The notes beneath the pieces were generated by a model, which worked only from the letters and a program-made list of their open reading frames with translations, did no database searches and had not been told where the DNA came from. From positions 8,129,890 through 8,193,889 of the forward strand of contig NZ_CP007440.1 of assembly GCF_001579845.1 (NCBI RefSeq): DNA of 64,000 bases, given 5' to 3'. Positions within the stretch are counted from its first letter, which is position 1, and each line of letters begins with the position of its first letter. Shown one piece after another: positions 56,697 to 64,000 of this stretch. This DNA is from Rhodoplanes sp. Z2-YC6860. Lineage in GTDB: Bacteria > Pseudomonadota > Alphaproteobacteria > Rhizobiales > Xanthobacteraceae. Position numbers and translations under genes: made by a program.

Positions 56697-58262
56697 CTAT
56701 TTGAACGGCAGGATCTTGTCCCACATCGCGCAGTCGTTGGCGGCGCCGTAATTGTAAGCCAGCTTCGGCGCCGGCTGGTTCAGCACCAGGACGTTGTCCT
56801 TCTCGACCGAATAGGACAGCCAGTTCGGCGCGCCGTCTCGGTTGGGATTGCCGGTGCGCGCGAACGTAGTCCAGTAGTCGACCATGGTGTCGGAGAGCTT
56901 CTGCTGGCCGTCGTTCAGCGGGTGCGAGGTGCCCTGCCCGCCGCGGAACAACGGAAACAGATATTGCAGCTCCGCGGTGTGATAGGCGCGCATCGGATAG
57001 CTCAGTTCGGGGAAGTAGGACGGCGCGGTGCGGTCCTCGAACTGATAGGCATAGAGCGGCGCATATTTCGACCATTGTAGATTGAGAATCCGCGCCGTGC
57101 AGGCCTTGCCGCCCTGCGCCATGGCGATCTCGGTCAGGCTCGGGCTCGGATAGCTCGCCAGCGGGTACTTCGCCATCAGTGTGTCGACGTGCTCGGCGCC
57201 GAAGGTCGACGCATAGCGTTTCACGTCGTCGGCCGCCAAAGGCTTCTTGGTGTTGGCCTCCGGCAGGAAGAACGCCTGCTCGTCCTGCACCAGGCCAGTC
57301 ATGATCGGCACGCGGTTGTAGTTGCCGTCACGATACGCCGTATAGGCCCACTCGGTGATGACGGTGCCGTCGACCGCAGGAAAATCCGAAACGCGGCTCA
57401 CGACCGGCGCCTGGTTCTTCAGCACCTGATCGACGCTGAGCGCGCGCAGACATGCCGCGCTCTGGTCGGCACAACCGGCAGCCGTCGCAAAATCCTGACC
57501 GAGCTTCAGCGACATCTCGGGCGTCGTCAGCGCGATGCGCGTGCCGCTCTGGTTGATGGCCTTGTGAAACAGCCCCTTGGACAGCGGCGACTGCAGATTG
57601 GCCATCACCGCTGTGCCGCCTCCCGACTGGCCGAAGATCGTCACGTTCTGCGCATCGCCGCCGAAGGCCGCGATGTTTTGCTGCACCCAGCGCAGCGCAA
57701 ACTGCTGATCCATGATGCCGTAGTTGGCGAACGGATGACCTTCGGCGTTGATCGCCGGATGCGAGAGAAAGCCCAGCGCGCCGACCCGATAGTTCAGGGT
57801 CACCACGATGACGCCGCCGCGGCTTGCAAGCTTGCTGCCGTCGTAGTCGTTGCTCTCGCCGCTGAACAGTCCGCCGCCATAGAACCACACCATCACCGGA
57901 CGCTTGGCATTGGCCTGTGGCTTCGTCTCCGGCGTGTAGACGTTCAGATAGAGACAGTCTTCGGTGTTGCTCGGCGCGGCGAACACGCCGCGCTGCTGCT
58001 GCGGGCAGGTGCCGCCGAACTTGGTGGCCTCGCGCATCTCCTTCCACGGCGCCGGCTCTTGCGGCGGCCGCCAGCGCAGTTCGCCCGTCGGCGGCGCAGC
58101 ATAAGGAATGCCGAGGAATTGCCCGACGCCGTTGACGGCAAGCCCCTGAATGTCGCCGCCCGACACATGAACCACGCTGGTCTTGTCGGACGATTGAGCA
58201 AGCGCCGGACAATGCAGTGTCGCGACCAGTGCCAAAGCTCCGACCGTTGCGCGCCAATTCAT
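56697..58262 (-). CDS. Type-B carboxylesterase (exported)
   Basis: A 521-residue esterase. ATG 58262 has GGAGG 6-7 nt upstream and gives a signal peptide (ATVGALALVATLHCPALAQ). Catalytic Ser in IFGQSGGGTAVM (~204; commonly GESAGG in the family), Glu near AGLVQDEQ (acid) and a C-terminal His near GTSHPLN. Oxyanion region FYGGGLFSGESND. Hydrolyses carboxyl esters in the periplasm. Divergent from none; the ECF sigma gene ends just upstream. Confidence 0.88.
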   Translation of the reverse strand: MNWRATVGALALVATLHCPALAQSSDKTSVVHVSGGDIQGLAVNGVGQFLGIPYAAPPTGELRWRPPQEPAPWKEMREATKFGGTCPQQQRGVFAAPSNTEDCLYLNVYTPETKPQANAKRPVMVWFYGGGLFSGESNDYDGSKLASRGGVIVVTLNYRVGALGFLSHPAINAEGHPFANYGIMDQQFALRWVQQNIAAFGGDAQNVTIFGQSGGGTAVMANLQSPLSKGLFHKAINQSGTRIALTTPEMSLKLGQDFATAAGCADQSAACLRALSVDQVLKNQAPVVSRVSDFPAVDGTVITEWAYTAYRDGNYNRVPIMTGLVQDEQAFFLPEANTKKPLAADDVKRYASTFGAEHVDTLMAKYPLASYPSPSLTEIAMAQGGKACTARILNLQWSKYAPLYAYQFEDRTAPSYFPELSYPMRAYHTAELQYLFPLFRGGQGTSHPLNDGQQKLSDTMVDYWTTFARTGNPNRDGAPNWLSYSVEKDNVLVLNQPAPKLAYNYGAANDCAMWDKILPFK

Positions 58263-58381
58263 CGTGATCCTCCCGAGCCGCGAGTTTCGCCTGCAAGAAC
58301 GCGGGGAATTTGCTCGCGGACGATGGTCCGGCACAATCGGTGCCGACGCAAGGCCGGCTCACGCCGTCAGCGCATGGACTG

Positions 58382-59275
58382 TCAGGAAGGCAGCACCGTC
58401 ACAGCGGCGCTCTCGACCACATAGCGCGCGTAACGGAAATCGCGGATGTTGACGATCTTGCCGTTCGACCATTCCAGCACGATCAAATAACTCGGCTTTG
58501 CTGCCGGATCGGCGCTTTCGCGCACCAGCACGGCAGGGCGCCCGTCGACCTGTCCGGGTGTCAGGTGCCAATTCGAGATCTTGGCGTAATTGCCGAAGTA
58601 GTTCGCCACCTCCTTGCCCTTCATCCTGTGGTGGTTCACGAGCTCGAGCCGGACATCGTCGGCCAGCATGTCGCGGATGGCGTCAAAATCCCGCGCGTTG
58701 AACAGCGCCACATATTTGGAAAGCCGCGCACTCTCGGCAGCCGAGAGCGCCGGCCAGGGCCGCTCATCGGGTGTGCTCGCCAGTTCGCGCAGACGCCCGC
58801 GCCCGCGATGCAGCGCCGCTTTGATCGACGGGATGCTTGAGCCGGTGATAAAGCCGATCTCGTCGAGATGGTAACCGAGCACATCCATCAGGATGACGGC
58901 GCTGCGCTCGATCGCGGTCAGCTCCATGAAGGCCCGCAAGCTCGCAGCAGCGGCGACCAAGCGATCAGCATCGGCACTGGGGTCGGCGATCATCTCCGTG
59001 GCCTCGTCGGAATGCGTGAGCCCCTGCCGGTTGCGGCGGCGCAGGAAATCCAGAGCGGCGTTGTGCGCGATCCGGAACAGCCAGCCCTCGACATTGTCGA
59101 TGGGGCCGCTCGACGCCGCGGCCTCGATGGCCTTGACGCAGACCTCCTGCACGATGTCTTCGCCGTCGATGGCCGAGCCGGTCATGCGCGCGCAAAACCG
59201 ATGCAGCTTCGGCCGCAGCTCGCCGAGCGCGGCGTCGAGACTTCGACCTGGATCAACAACCGATGGAACGCCCAT
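58382..59275 (-). CDS. ECF sigma factor with SnoaL-like C-terminal domain
   Basis: A 297-residue sigma factor. Region 2 (~10-80): FCARMTGSAIDGEDIVQEVC and VEGWLFRIAHNAALDFLRRR. Region 4 (~115-170): ERSAVILMDVLGYHLDEIGFITG and IKAALHRGRGRL. Residues ~190-285 form a SnoaL/NTF2-like tail (ARDFDAIRDMLADDVRLEL, YFGNYAKISNWHLTPGQVDG). This domain layout fits the SigJ/ECF41-type groups, in which the tail regulates activity in place of an anti-sigma. The ECF41 DGGGK motif was not found. Begins 18 nt after the small 97-residue gene. Confidence 0.88.
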   Translation of the reverse strand: MGVPSVVDPGRSLDAALGELRPKLHRFCARMTGSAIDGEDIVQEVCVKAIEAAASSGPIDNVEGWLFRIAHNAALDFLRRRNRQGLTHSDEATEMIADPSADADRLVAAAASLRAFMELTAIERSAVILMDVLGYHLDEIGFITGSSIPSIKAALHRGRGRLRELASTPDERPWPALSAAESARLSKYVALFNARDFDAIRDMLADDVRLELVNHHRMKGKEVANYFGNYAKISNWHLTPGQVDGRPAVLVRESADPAAKPSYLIVLEWSNGKIVNIRDFRYARYVVESAAVTVLPS

Positions 59276-59293
59276 GCGTCACCGATATCCGCC

Positions 59294-59587
59294 CTATTCA
59301 GGCAGCACTTTGTAGTTCCCGACCACCGTCGCCTCGTGCGGCTGCGGTGGTTCCAGGCATCGCTCTTTGATGCCGCCACCGAACGCTTTGAACGCGTCGA
59401 GCGCCGGGATGATATCGGTTTTCCCCTGCACGAAGTGCACGAACATGCCATCGGCGAGCCGCAGCACCAGGTACTGAACGCCATCCGGCGCCTTGGCGTG
59501 CAGTTCCTGGAACACGGCTTCGATCAGCCGCTGATTGAGGTCGGCCGCCTCGGGCTTGGCCTTGTAGCGCACGAGCATCCGTTTCAT
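59294..59587 (-). CDS. Small conserved cytoplasmic protein upstream of the ECF sigma gene
   Basis: A 97-residue protein starting at ATG 59587 with AGGAGAG 6 nt upstream. The frame is open much further upstream but lacks similarity there and overlaps the divergent gene. Alternating strands and helices, MKRMLVRYKAKPEAADLNQR, LVLRLADGMFVHFVQG, resemble a dimeric alpha/beta barrel (ABM-like) fold. The short gap to the sigma gene indicates an operon. Function unknown. Confidence 0.7.
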   Translation of the reverse strand: MKRMLVRYKAKPEAADLNQRLIEAVFQELHAKAPDGVQYLVLRLADGMFVHFVQGKTDIIPALDAFKAFGGGIKERCLEPPQPHEATVVGNYKVLPE

Positions 59588-59653
59588 GGGCGACTCTCCT
59601 GGGGCTGTTTGCCTTGGGTTCTGGTCCTGGACCCAAGACGTTCGAGCCAAGCC

Positions 59654-59694
59654 GAAGGATTCGCCTGACAGCAGAAATTTTTCTCGAATCCTTC
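59654..59694. promoter_or_regulatory. 10-bp inverted repeat in the divergent promoter region
   Basis: GAAGGATTCG (59654-59663) and CGAATCCTTC (59685-59694), perfect, with a 21-nt spacer that includes TTTTTCT. It lies midway between the 97-residue gene (minus) and the NmrA-type gene (plus), a reasonable place for an operator. An attenuator is the alternative. The ECF41 promoter (TGTCACA-N16-CGTC) was looked for and not found. Confidence 0.4.
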
Positions 59695-59776
59695 CGCCTC
59701 TGCGTTTCGTCAAAGCATCGCGGGCCGAACCAGTCAGCCGGCCGCCGATAGCCTCCGGGCGAAATGGAGGATGGTC

Positions 59777-60661
59777 ATGCTTCTCGTAACCGGCGCCACG
59801 GGCTTGAACGGGCGGATGGTGATCCGCGAATTTGCGCGACACAACGAACCGGTCAGAGCCCTGGTCCGGTTCCGCGCAAAAGCACAATTCATCGAGACGC
59901 TCCCTGGCATCGAGGTGATCGAGGGCGACATGGCGCGGCCCGACACTCTCGGTGCGGCGCTCGACGACGTCACGCGAACGCTGATGATCTCCTCGTCTGC
60001 GCCGGAGATGGCGGATACGCAATGCACCTTCATCGAGGCGTGCAAGAGCGCCGGCGTGCGGCATATCGTGAAATTTTCCGGCGCCGAATCCGGCATTGGG
60101 TTCGACGCGACGCAATTTCGCTTCACGCGGATGCACGAAGAAATCGAACGCGCCCTCGAACGCTCGGGCCTGACCTGGACCCATCTGCGGCCGAGCCAGT
60201 TCATGCAGGTCTACCTGCGCGAGGCGCCGACAATCAAAGCACACAACGCGATGCTTCTGGCGTTGGGAGACGTCCGGCTATCGCCCATCGACGTCGAAGA
60301 CATCGCCAAGGTGTCGTTTCGCCTGCTGCGCGACGGCGGTCACGGCGGGGAACGGCTCGACATGACCGGCCCCAAAGCCTTGAGCATGGCCGAGATCGCA
60401 GGACACATCTCCGCGGCTGTCGGCCGCACCATTCGATACGTCAACGTGGATCCTGCGGAACGGCGGCGTGCCCTGCTGGCGGCCGGGCTCCCGGAATATC
60501 TCGTCGACGCCATGGACGAGCAGGCGGCCGAGCGGCGCCGGCGACCCGAGTCACGGGTGAACCTGTCGGCTCACCAGGCCTTTGGCGTGAAGCCGACCAC
60601 GTTTGCGGATTTCGCGCGCCGCCACGCAGCCGTTTTCAGCGGCGGAACGCTGGCGGCGTGA
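59777..60661 (+). CDS. NmrA-type NAD(P)-binding protein (atypical short-chain reductase)
   Basis: A 294-residue protein. Rossmann motif LLVTGATGLNGRMV at the start, then IEVIEGDMARPDTLGAAL, and HIVKFSGAES. Resembles NmrA/HSCARG-like and NAD-dependent epimerase-like proteins that bind NAD(P)(H); the classical YxxxK is not obvious. Start ATG 59777 lies 6 nt from GGAGG; an ATG at 59771 is too close to it. Divergent from the sigma-factor operon, a context in which ECF41 genes are commonly next to epimerase-like enzymes (established observation for that group). Confidence 0.85.
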   Translation: MLLVTGATGLNGRMVIREFARHNEPVRALVRFRAKAQFIETLPGIEVIEGDMARPDTLGAALDDVTRTLMISSSAPEMADTQCTFIEACKSAGVRHIVKFSGAESGIGFDATQFRFTRMHEEIERALERSGLTWTHLRPSQFMQVYLREAPTIKAHNAMLLALGDVRLSPIDVEDIAKVSFRLLRDGGHGGERLDMTGPKALSMAEIAGHISAAVGRTIRYVNVDPAERRRALLAAGLPEYLVDAMDEQAAERRRRPESRVNLSAHQAFGVKPTTFADFARRHAAVFSGGTLAA

Positions 60662-60675
60662 CCTTCATACGGCCC

Positions 60676-61008
60676 TCACGGCTTGGCGTGCGCGACGCAC
60701 TCCTTCACGTATTTTCGGCGCTTGAGCGGGTGCAGCGCCGAAAACTGCTTTTTCGCTTCGTTTTTGCAGCGCCGGTCCCGCTCCTTCGGGGTCTCGGGCT
60801 GAATGTCCCAGCCCTTGTTGAACTTTTCCCGGAGCAGGATGCGCTGCCGCATGACCTCTTCCTGCGAGGTGGGCTTGGATTGGCTGAAAGGCGAGTCCTG
60901 ACTTGGAGGAGCCGCCTGGCTCGGCTGAGGCTTGGCAGGCCTGGCCTGCTGAGCCACAGCGGGACCCGTCACGGTGGCGGCGAGTAGGAAAGCAAGAACG
61001 AAGCGCAT
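60676..61008 (-). CDS. Small exported basic protein
   Basis: A 110-residue protein from ATG 61008 (ATG 61020 is also possible). Signal peptide ~1-20 (FVLAFLLAATVTGPAVA), a Gln/Ser/Pro-rich part, and a basic C-terminus with two cysteines (KERDRRCKNEAKKQFSALHP and YVKECVAHAKP), reminiscent of PsiF-like repeats. Function unknown. Convergent with the NmrA-type gene (14-nt gap). Confidence 0.6.
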   Translation of the reverse strand: MRFVLAFLLAATVTGPAVAQQARPAKPQPSQAAPPSQDSPFSQSKPTSQEEVMRQRILLREKFNKGWDIQPETPKERDRRCKNEAKKQFSALHPLKRRKYVKECVAHAKP

Positions 61009-61139
61009 GGAGCATTCCATCCGGCAAATGAACGCGACAGGTAGCATAGCTTGAACGAGCCGCCAGGGCTTGTCCCAACGGCCCGCGTCTTGTTTTATGC
61101 GGCCCGAAAGTCCGGCTCAAAGTCTCAAGGAACCCAAAA

Positions 61140-62036
61140 ATGGCCGAAACCAAGCTCCGCGGCGTCATCGCCGCCGTCGCCACCCCGATCAACGAGGACG
61201 GTTCGCCCGATACGGCACGCGCCACCAAGCTTGCGCGCCATCTGATCGACAACGGCTGCGATGGGCTGAACGTGCTCGGCACCACCGGCGAGGCGACGTC
61301 ATTCTCGCTCGAGGAGCGCAAGCGGGTGATGGACGCTTATAAATCCGCAGGCCTGCCGCTCGACCGCATGATGGTCGGCACCGGCGCCGCGGCCGTCGCC
61401 GACGCGGTGGCGCTCACGCGTTACGCGGCCGATCTCGGCTTCGCCGGCGCGCTGGTGCTGCCGCCGTTCTATTACAAGGGCGTGCCGGACGACGGCCTCG
61501 TCGCCTACATCGACACCATCGTAAAGGCCACGGCGCAAAAGCCCGTGCCGCTGTACCTTTATCACTACCCGCAGCAGTCGGGCCTGCACTGGCACGTCGC
61601 GCTGGTGAAGCGGCTGCTCGACACCTTCGGCAGCCGCATCGTCGGCCTGAAGGATTCCTCGGGCGACATGAACTACGCTAAGGAAGCCGCGGCCATTTCC
61701 AAAAGCTTCGACGTGTTCCCGTCGACCGAGGCGGTGTTGCTCGAGGCGCGCACCGGCGCCTTCGCCGGATGCATTTCGGCGACCGCGAACCTCAACGCCG
61801 ATCTCTGCCAGCTGGCCTGGGCCAAGGGCGACAAGGCCGCGCACGACGCCGCGGTCACGATCCGCAAACTGTTTGACGGCCGGCCGCTGGTGTCGGGCGT
61901 GAAGGCGCTGCTCTCGCACATCCATGCCGATCCGGCGCTGGCGCGGATGAAGCCGCCGCTCGCACCGTTCTCGGCCGGCGACCGCGCTGCGGTCGTCGCG
62001 GGCTACGACCAGGTGCGCGGCAAGCGCGTCGCGTAA
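61140..62036 (+). CDS. DapA-like class I aldolase (DHDPS/NAL family)
   Basis: A 298-residue TIM-barrel enzyme. GVIAAVATPINEDGS start, LGTTGEATSFSLEER (Thr pair), Tyr in YLYHYPQ and Schiff-base Lys in IVGLKDSSGDM (~165). Belongs to the DapA superfamily; the GxxGE segment is also seen in N-acetylneuraminate lyase and KDG/HOGA aldolases. An FAD monooxygenase gene follows in the same direction after 22 nt, so a catabolic role (aldol cleavage of a ring product) is more likely than lysine synthesis (inference). Confidence 0.85.
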   Translation: MAETKLRGVIAAVATPINEDGSPDTARATKLARHLIDNGCDGLNVLGTTGEATSFSLEERKRVMDAYKSAGLPLDRMMVGTGAAAVADAVALTRYAADLGFAGALVLPPFYYKGVPDDGLVAYIDTIVKATAQKPVPLYLYHYPQQSGLHWHVALVKRLLDTFGSRIVGLKDSSGDMNYAKEAAAISKSFDVFPSTEAVLLEARTGAFAGCISATANLNADLCQLAWAKGDKAAHDAAVTIRKLFDGRPLVSGVKALLSHIHADPALARMKPPLAPFSAGDRAAVVAGYDQVRGKRVA

Positions 62037-62058
62037 GGACAGGCCGCTCGGCGACACC

Positions 62059-63270
62059 ATGGCGCCTCGCGACATTTCGATCGGAGTGATCGGCGGCGGC
62101 ATCGGTGGGCTCGCCGCCGCGATCCATCTGCTCAGGGCCGGTTACAATGTCAGGGTCTATGAGCAGGCGCGCTGGATCTCCGAAGTGGGCGCCGGCATCA
62201 ACATCGGGCCGAACGCTTCGAAGCTGCTCATCCGGCTGGGCCTCGGCGAGGAGTGCGCCAAGGTCGCGTTTCGCTCGCCGTTCATGCACCAGCGCCGCTG
62301 GCAGGACGGCAAGACACTGACAAGAACGCCACTCGGCGATGCCATCGCGGCCGAGTTCGGCGCGCCCCATTACATCTTCCATCGCGGCGATCTGCACGCG
62401 ATCCTCGCCAAGGCCGTGCCGCCGGAGCGCGTGTTCCTGGCGCATCGCTGCACCGGCATCGAACAAATCGGCGATCGGGTCCGCGTCGACTTCGCCAACG
62501 GCACAAGCGCGGAATTCGATGCGGTGATCGCGGCCGACGGCATCCATTCCAGCGTGCGCAAAGCGCTGCTCGGCCCGGAAGAGCCGCGCTTTGCCTGCCG
62601 CGCCTATCGTGGACTCATCCCCGCCGAGAAGGTCAGCGACCTGCCGCGCGAGTCCGTCGCATGGCTCGGCCCGGGCCGGCACTTCATCCATTACTTCGTG
62701 TCGGGTGGAAAATATTTGAACTTCGTCGGCCATGTCGAACAGGACGGCTGGCGCAGCGAATCCTGGACCGAGCCCGGCAGCGTCGACGATCTGCGGGAGG
62801 CTTACGCGGGCTGGCACCCGCAGGTGCAGCGTGTCATCGACGCGGTCGACGAGACCTTCATCTGGGCGGTGTTCGACCGCGAGCCGCTGAAGCAATGGAC
62901 CTACGGCCGCATCACCATGCTGGGCGACTGCTGCCACCCGATGCTGCCCTTCATGGGCCAAGGCGGCGCCCAGGCCATCGAGGACGGGGCCGCCATCGCG
63001 GTTTGTTTCGACAAATGCGGTGACGACGTGGAGGCGGCGCTGAAGCTCTACGAGGCCGTGCGCCAGCCCCGTGCCTCCCGCATCCAGCAGCAGTCCTGGG
63101 ACAACAAGACCCGGTTCCATATGCCTGACGGACCGGGCCAAATCGAGCGCGACGCCGCCATGGTCCGGGGCATGACCGACTGGTCCTACCGGGCGGTGGC
63201 CTGGGTCTACGCCCATGACGCCGGCGTCCTGCCGGAGCGCCCGGAAGCGCCGCCGGCCGCCGGACATTGA
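62059..63270 (+). CDS. FAD-dependent monooxygenase (salicylate hydroxylase-like)
   Basis: A 403-residue group A flavoprotein hydroxylase. FAD-binding IGVIGGGIGGLAAAIHLLRAG at the start, DG motif in VIAADGIHSSVRKALLG, and GD motif in MLGDCCHPMLPFMGQGG. Aromatic-ring hydroxylation with NAD(P)H and O2 is expected; the substrate is unknown. Ends in a strong terminator. Cotranscribed with the DapA-like gene (22 nt). Confidence 0.9.
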   Translation: MAPRDISIGVIGGGIGGLAAAIHLLRAGYNVRVYEQARWISEVGAGINIGPNASKLLIRLGLGEECAKVAFRSPFMHQRRWQDGKTLTRTPLGDAIAAEFGAPHYIFHRGDLHAILAKAVPPERVFLAHRCTGIEQIGDRVRVDFANGTSAEFDAVIAADGIHSSVRKALLGPEEPRFACRAYRGLIPAEKVSDLPRESVAWLGPGRHFIHYFVSGGKYLNFVGHVEQDGWRSESWTEPGSVDDLREAYAGWHPQVQRVIDAVDETFIWAVFDREPLKQWTYGRITMLGDCCHPMLPFMGQGGAQAIEDGAAIAVCFDKCGDDVEAALKLYEAVRQPRASRIQQQSWDNKTRFHMPDGPGQIERDAAMVRGMTDWSYRAVAWVYAHDAGVLPERPEAPPAAGH

Positions 63271-63306
63271 CGATTTCGCCCCTCCTGACTATAAGGCGGC
63301 CCAACT

Positions 63307-63338
63307 GGCGGCGAGAGCCCTCGCCGCCTCGACTTTTT
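63307..63338 (+). terminator. Rho-independent terminator after the FAD monooxygenase gene
   Basis: Perfect 9-bp stem GGCGGCGAG / CTCGCCGCC with an AGCC loop, followed by TCGACTTTTTAT. Separates the monooxygenase from rpsT. Confidence 0.85.
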
Positions 63339-63391
63339 ATGGACCCTGACGGCCTGACAGTTTTCGCCGTCACAACAGGCTTAAAGCGTAC

Positions 63392-63658
63392 ATGGCTAAC
63401 ACCAGCTCCGCCCGTAAAGCCGCGCGCAAGATCGCGCGCCGCACCGAAGTCAACAAAGCGCGCCGCTCGCGCATGCGCAGCGCGGTCCGCAAAGTCGAAG
63501 AGGCGATCGCCTCCGGCGATCGCAACAAGGCGCTTGAAGCGATGAAGGGCGCGGAGCCCGCGCTGATCCGCGCGGCGCAGCAGGGCCAGTTGCATCGCAA
63601 CTCCGCGAGCCGCAAGGTGTCTCGCCTGACCAAGCAGATCACCAAGCTCGGCAAATAA
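63392..63658 (+). CDS. rpsT: 30S ribosomal protein S20
   Basis: An 88-residue, highly basic protein ([64 protein letters not shown]) that fits bS20 in length and pattern. Binds 16S rRNA in the small subunit. In related Hyphomicrobiales rpsT lies directly upstream of dnaA. Followed by a strong terminator. Confidence 0.97.
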   Translation: MANTSSARKAARKIARRTEVNKARRSRMRSAVRKVEEAIASGDRNKALEAMKGAEPALIRAAQQGQLHRNSASRKVSRLTKQITKLGK

Positions 63659-64000
63659 TCCGAGCAAGTGATGCGCGTCAGCTTTCGGTGAATTGAGCGC
63701 GACAGTTCGCGCTCCACACAAGCGACGCTCTCTATCATTTTATTCGTAACTTCGCCGCGTGGATGTGATGACATCCACGCGGCGTTTGCGTTTCAACCGC
63801 GTGAAGTTTTTGTGGCAGCCAGGTCACAGCGCCAGCGAGAAGCGCGCGTATAGGTAGTGTTACCTACATCGGCGATTCAAAAACTCAACGCGCGCAAACG
63901 CCTCTCGCGCGACCGACTACCCTGAGTCACCGGTTAAGAATTTGTTATGCGGTGAAAGCAGTTAGTGGATAAACGCATCTGAGGAGTCGGAATCCGGGGA
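63659..64000 (+). other. rpsT-dnaA intergenic region (putative origin-proximal leader)
   Basis: 342 bp without a gene. It holds the rpsT terminator (63753-63790), a small inverted repeat TAGGTA-GTGT-TACCTA (63851-63866), a DnaA-box-like AGTGGATAA (63964-63972, one mismatch to TGTGGATAA) and a purine-rich GAGGAG (about 63980) near the right edge that could be an SD. By synteny the next gene should be dnaA (inference). Confidence 0.6.
63753..63790 (+). terminator. Rho-independent terminator after rpsT
   Basis: Perfect 14-bp stem CGCCGCGTGGATGT / ACATCCACGCGGCG with a GATG loop, then TTTGCGTTT. Confidence 0.85.

Noticed and set aside
59588..60244. N-terminal extension of the 97-residue minus-strand gene
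   Set aside because: The open frame continues upstream but overlaps the divergent NmrA-type gene antisense; ATG 59587 with an AGGAGAG SD is a better start.

Overview
The window is about 64 kb of GC-rich DNA. It looks like the chromosome of a metabolically versatile alphaproteobacterium of the order Hyphomicrobiales, close to the Bradyrhizobium / Rhodopseudomonas / Xanthobacteraceae group. The signs are four Bug-type (TctC) solute receptors, many PAS_7-type sensor modules, a MaeB malic enzyme fused to a phosphotransacetylase domain, an OmpW/OMP_b-brl plus OprB porin fusion, small dispersed palindromic repeats typical of these genomes, and rpsT at the right edge followed by what looks like the dnaA leader. 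The taxon is inferred from gene content, not from a marker-gene comparison.

Left part (1-10 kb): the end of a fused LivG-LivF branched-chain-type ABC ATPase and an AtzC/CodA-like amidohydrolase; then on the minus strand a cell-surface block with a FecR-domain exported protein, a TPR plus beta-barrel outer-membrane protein, and two tandem paralogous proteins that each carry two DXD-type glycosyltransferase domains. A GT-B glycosyltransferase runs divergently from them. Next is tex (10-12.4 kb). From 12.4 to 17 kb there is a tight four-gene DevBCA-like exporter operon with two FtsX/DevC permeases and an ATPase that carries a C-terminal cyclic-nucleotide-binding domain.

Middle (17-38 kb): tRNA-Arg(CCG) and mostly single metabolic or housekeeping genes (HAD phosphatase, aldo/keto reductase, GST, MDR dehydrogenase, oxaloacetate-decarboxylase-like ICL/PEPM protein, LVIVD-repeat protein, MFS carrier, LLM flavin oxidoreductase, dienelactone hydrolase, Bug receptor, Wza-like export lipoprotein, nhaA, msrA, GlcG/DUF336 protein, OmpR-type regulator). 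Among them are a decayed IS630 element inserted exactly at the stop codon of a receiver protein whose phosphoacceptor Asp is Glu, an HtrA-like protein that has lost all three catalytic residues, an IS5-type transposase remnant, and four dispersed palindromic repeats of three families.

Right part (38-64 kb): alpha/beta hydrolase and Bug receptor; an 1861-residue hybrid histidine kinase with seven PAS and two GAF domains, a receiver and an Hpt domain; DoxX-like protein; maeB; a metallo-beta-lactamase-fold hydrolase behind two tandem Bug paralogues; the porin fusion; a Tat-exported amidohydrolase facing a type-B carboxylesterase; an ECF sigma factor with a SnoaL-like tail, with a small partner gene and a divergent NmrA-type reductase; a DapA-like aldolase with an FAD monooxygenase; and rpsT. 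No rRNA, CRISPR array, prophage or conjugative module was seen.

The strongest candidates for something not fully described are the cyclic-nucleotide-domain DevBCA-type exporter, the four-domain duplicated glycosyltransferase block with its FecR/outer-membrane neighbours, and the catalytically dead HtrA-like protein.
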